A stretch of DNA of 64,000 nt from positions 2,046,001-2,110,000 of the forward strand of contig JALJCS010000056.1 in assembly GCA_023055355.1 (NCBI GenBank), in the 5' to 3' direction. This stretch comes from Agelaius tricolor (taxonomy: Eukaryota; Chordata; Aves; Passeriformes; Icteridae). Of the stretch, positions 61,556 to 64,000 are shown in pieces. The notes under the pieces were generated by a model, which had not been told where the DNA came from, did not search any database, and saw nothing but the letters and a program-made list of their open reading frames with translations. Each line of letters begins with the position of its first letter. Within the stretch, counting starts at the first letter, position 1. The position numbers were made by a program, and so were the translations under genes.

Positions 61556-62830
61556 TTACTCAAAAGCTAGCTCCACACTGCTGCTCTGTGGCTTATTACT
61601 CAACTGAACTATATCCTGTATCAGCAGGGAATAATTCCCGTGCCAACATGACAGCAATAACAGCAACTATCATGAAGAAGACCAAACCATTGGTTCTGGG
61701 TCACCCAACCACTGTGTGTCCCCCACATGAAATAGAACTGATTCTTAAAACACATGCTACACAAACATCGTCCCCACAAAAAGCACATTGTTATGAACTA
61801 AAAATTTTTAAACCAGACAGTATTACTTTGAAAAGATAAATTGTTTTGAATTTTGGCAACTTTATTCCCTCTTCCCTCTGATGGTGAGTTGCATCATGAT
61901 TATGCTGAGGTAGTGTTTCACTCCATCCAACTATGAGAAGATCTGTGAGATCACCCACTAGAGAACTTGGATCTAACCCTGTTCACCAATGGATCTTCAT
62001 ACTACAGGAACGAAAAATGACACACGGACTATGCAGTGGTGAGACACTTAGAGGTACTTGAAACAGAACCTCTACAATCCTTGGTGAGTGCCCAAGGAGC
62101 TGAATACACTGAATTAACAACACGTCCCTGATGGGGACATAATCAATGAGTGACTATGCTGATTCTAAAAACACTTTTGGAGAGTAATGAACTCTCATTC
62201 TTCACATAGCACAGAATGAGAGTTCATTACCTCGGCAGAATAGAATATTTCTAGTGGAACTGAAATCTGAATGCTGTTGGAAACTATTAAACTTCCAAGG
62301 GAAATTGCTTTGGTGCATTTTCCAGCTCATACCAAAGGCTCCAATGAAATGGAAAAATAATAAAATTACTCAAACTTGTAGTCAGATAGGTTTAAAAGTG
62401 CCTGAAGTTTAGGAATAGTACTATAGGATATCAGGATATTGGAAATACCCCTCCCCAACCTCTAAAGTTGTCCTCAACAGGAACAGTGTTTGGCAGACAA
62501 TTATACCCGGGACCTTTGTCCCTGCTAGGGCCAGCCTCTTAGATGGAAATGAGTGGGTTATCAAATGTGCATGGAAATAGAAAAAACATCAACAAGAAAA
62601 TAAAGCACAAACCCAATGGTTTCAACCGATACCAGCAGGAATGCAAGTACATGATATCCAGTCTGAGGATACAGTAATGATAAAAGTCTACTCTCGCAAA
62701 GCAAAGTGGGACCATAAATGGGACAGTCCATATACTGTGCTACTAACTTCTTATTTTGTTGTAAAAGTTACAGGGAAAGACAATTGTATTCATCACTCAC
62801 ATGTTAAATGAATTTCTTAAGAATATCAGT
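61556..62830 (+). pseudogene. Class I ERV J: RT connection, RNase H and integrase
   Basis: The plus strand shows 'LTQKLAPHCCSVAYYSTELY' and 'GHPTTVCPPHEIELILKTHA' (RT connection), an RNase H start ('LFTNGSSYYR', Asp replaced by Asn), and the integrase C-terminus ('WDSPYTVLLTSYFVVKVTGK', ending HHSHVK). Many stops. An 18-bp perfect inverted repeat lies at 62184-62230. Confidence 0.8.
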
Positions 62831-62833
62831 TGA

Positions 62834-63622
62834 ATGACTGACACTGTCGCAGAACCCCATCAGTCCTGCAGTATGGTCTGCTTTGATTATTTTGTTAGAA
62901 TTGCATTTCATGTCATCGTAGAAGGTGTTCTAATAATTGGTTTAGGGTATTTGAGTAAGGGAAGTATAAGTAAGGAAGCTGCCTCCAGACACATAAACTG
63001 GTGTGACAATGCACGTTGCTGATAATTTGAGAATAACATCCAGATGATGAAATATGTTTGTTGTGCTCAGCCTGTTTATCTCTAATTGTATAGTCTTTAT
63101 TCTGATTATATGTGAGAACTTGTGATATTGATACTCAACACTCCTTGGATCCTTTTTTAGTAATACTTTGTATATCCAGAATGGGTGGCGACCCTAATAG
63201 GCCAATTTCAGAATAACATACTTCCTGGGTTTCTTCCATTGTATGACACTTTTTATTAATAGTACAACAGATAACTCTTATCTGGGTATTGCATCCATAC
63301 AAGCAATATCAGACCAACTAAAATGGTGTTTCAAAACTGAATGGCTTTAGATTTATTGTTAGCCAGTCAAGGGAGTGCTTGTGCAGCTATTAATCTTGAT
63401 GTTTCTATGTTAATAACACAGGCAAGGTGTTAACAAATGCTAACTGTTCAATCGTTAGTCTCCCATTTACAGCCAGGCACCCCAAAAGATTGGTGGGAAA
63501 CATTGTTCAGCAATTGGGCAATTAATTATTGGTTATCAAACCTATTAGCCACTCCTGTTAAGATTTTACTTCCTGTAGTTGTTATGCTCTTATTGTTCTG
63601 TTGTATTTTTCAGCATGTTTAG
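62834..63622 (+). pseudogene. Class I ERV J: env relic
   Basis: An N-terminal piece (62834-63022) with a signal-like hydrophobic run and a C-terminal piece (63437-63622) reading 'QPGTPKDWWETLFSNWAINY' and the anchor 'LLPVVVMLLLFCCIFQHV' bracket a large deletion. The order pol-env is as in gammaretroviruses. Confidence 0.75.
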
Positions 63623-63639
63623 ACTTATTGAAGAAATGT

Positions 63640-64000
63640 AATACTTAGGAGCATGCAAGGGTATAGACACATCCTTCTTGATGACCCCTTATAAAGCAGG
63701 TATGCCTATAAAAACAGAGGGGACTGCTGTTCAACTTGCTATATTACTTATAAAAAACTTGTTAAGCATAACTTGCTTAGCATTAGTAGCTAAATTTTCT
63801 GAAGCCTTAGGCTGCAAGACTAGATACCCTGAACTTTTACCTAGTTTAGTAAAAGGAGGTCTCAGAGCCAGTTCACAATGAAAGATAAGGAAGCAAGGAA
63901 GGCCACTACCCCTTCAGCAGAAGCTGCAACCTCACAGATAAGAGAAGAAATGGACTGCCTAGAGACAATTAAGAGAATCAATGAAGAACAAGAAGGCCCC
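63640..64000 (+). mobile_element. Class I ERV J: start of 3' LTR, cut by window end
   Basis: Sequence from about 63,760 matches the reverse complement of the LTR at 17200-17858. A purine tract (AAAAACAGAGGGGA, about 63,711-63,724) may be the polypurine tract, which would place the LTR start shortly after it. The exact start is uncertain. Confidence 0.7.

Overview
This window looks like avian nuclear DNA, most likely from a songbird. It contains CR1 retrotransposons, many bird-type LTRs (ERVL-like, class I, and beta/alpha-like ERVK), and four exons recognisable as the Hedgehog receptor PTCH1. PTCH1 is Z-linked in chicken. Here the exons are decayed and embedded in dense endogenous retrovirus (ERV) sequence, so I infer a degenerate W-linked copy (gametolog) or another pseudogene copy. 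That is inference, not something the sequence proves. The only real host gene seen is this broken PTCH1. Nearly everything else is mobile DNA.

Layout. 1-3290: minus-strand class I ERV (RNase H/integrase remnant, minisatellite-bearing leader, LTR). 3711-9456: old minus-strand ERVL-like provirus (H) cut by a solo LTR (5708-6341), by an LTR within an LTR (6776-8173 holding 6839-7499), and with a further LTR nested in its 5' LTR (8742-9104). 9597-15668: PTCH1 exons matching human exons 16-19, with an in-frame stop, a codon deletion, a lost splice acceptor and a solo LTR in one intron. 17.2-25.3 kb: solo LTRs, CR1 pieces, a truncated ERVK-like 5' end (LTR, Lys-type PBS, gag start) and an ancient MIR-like SINE.

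25.3-42.7 kb is a nest. A minus-strand CR1 is interrupted by ERVL-like provirus F (25708-41092), whose two LTRs are inverted relative to each other. F is itself interrupted in integrase by young provirus E (27441-35946, 6-bp duplication CACACG, LTRs identical by eye but several coding lesions). 45.5-59.3 kb is a second nest. Provirus B (45493-59258) carries a solo LTR in its 3' LTR and LTR D in gag. D is the landing site of provirus A (49088-57219, duplication GTAATT, LTRs differing at one base of 413). From about 59.4 kb to the end lies an old plus-strand class I ERV (J) whose flank received B.

Provirus A is the most interesting unit. It has gag, dUTPase-protease, pol and env in three frames linked by two visible -1 slippery heptamers, and an extra 236-codon cysteine-rich ORF between pol and env that E lacks. 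Its only clear lesion is one frameshift in integrase. All LTR pair identities were judged by eye.
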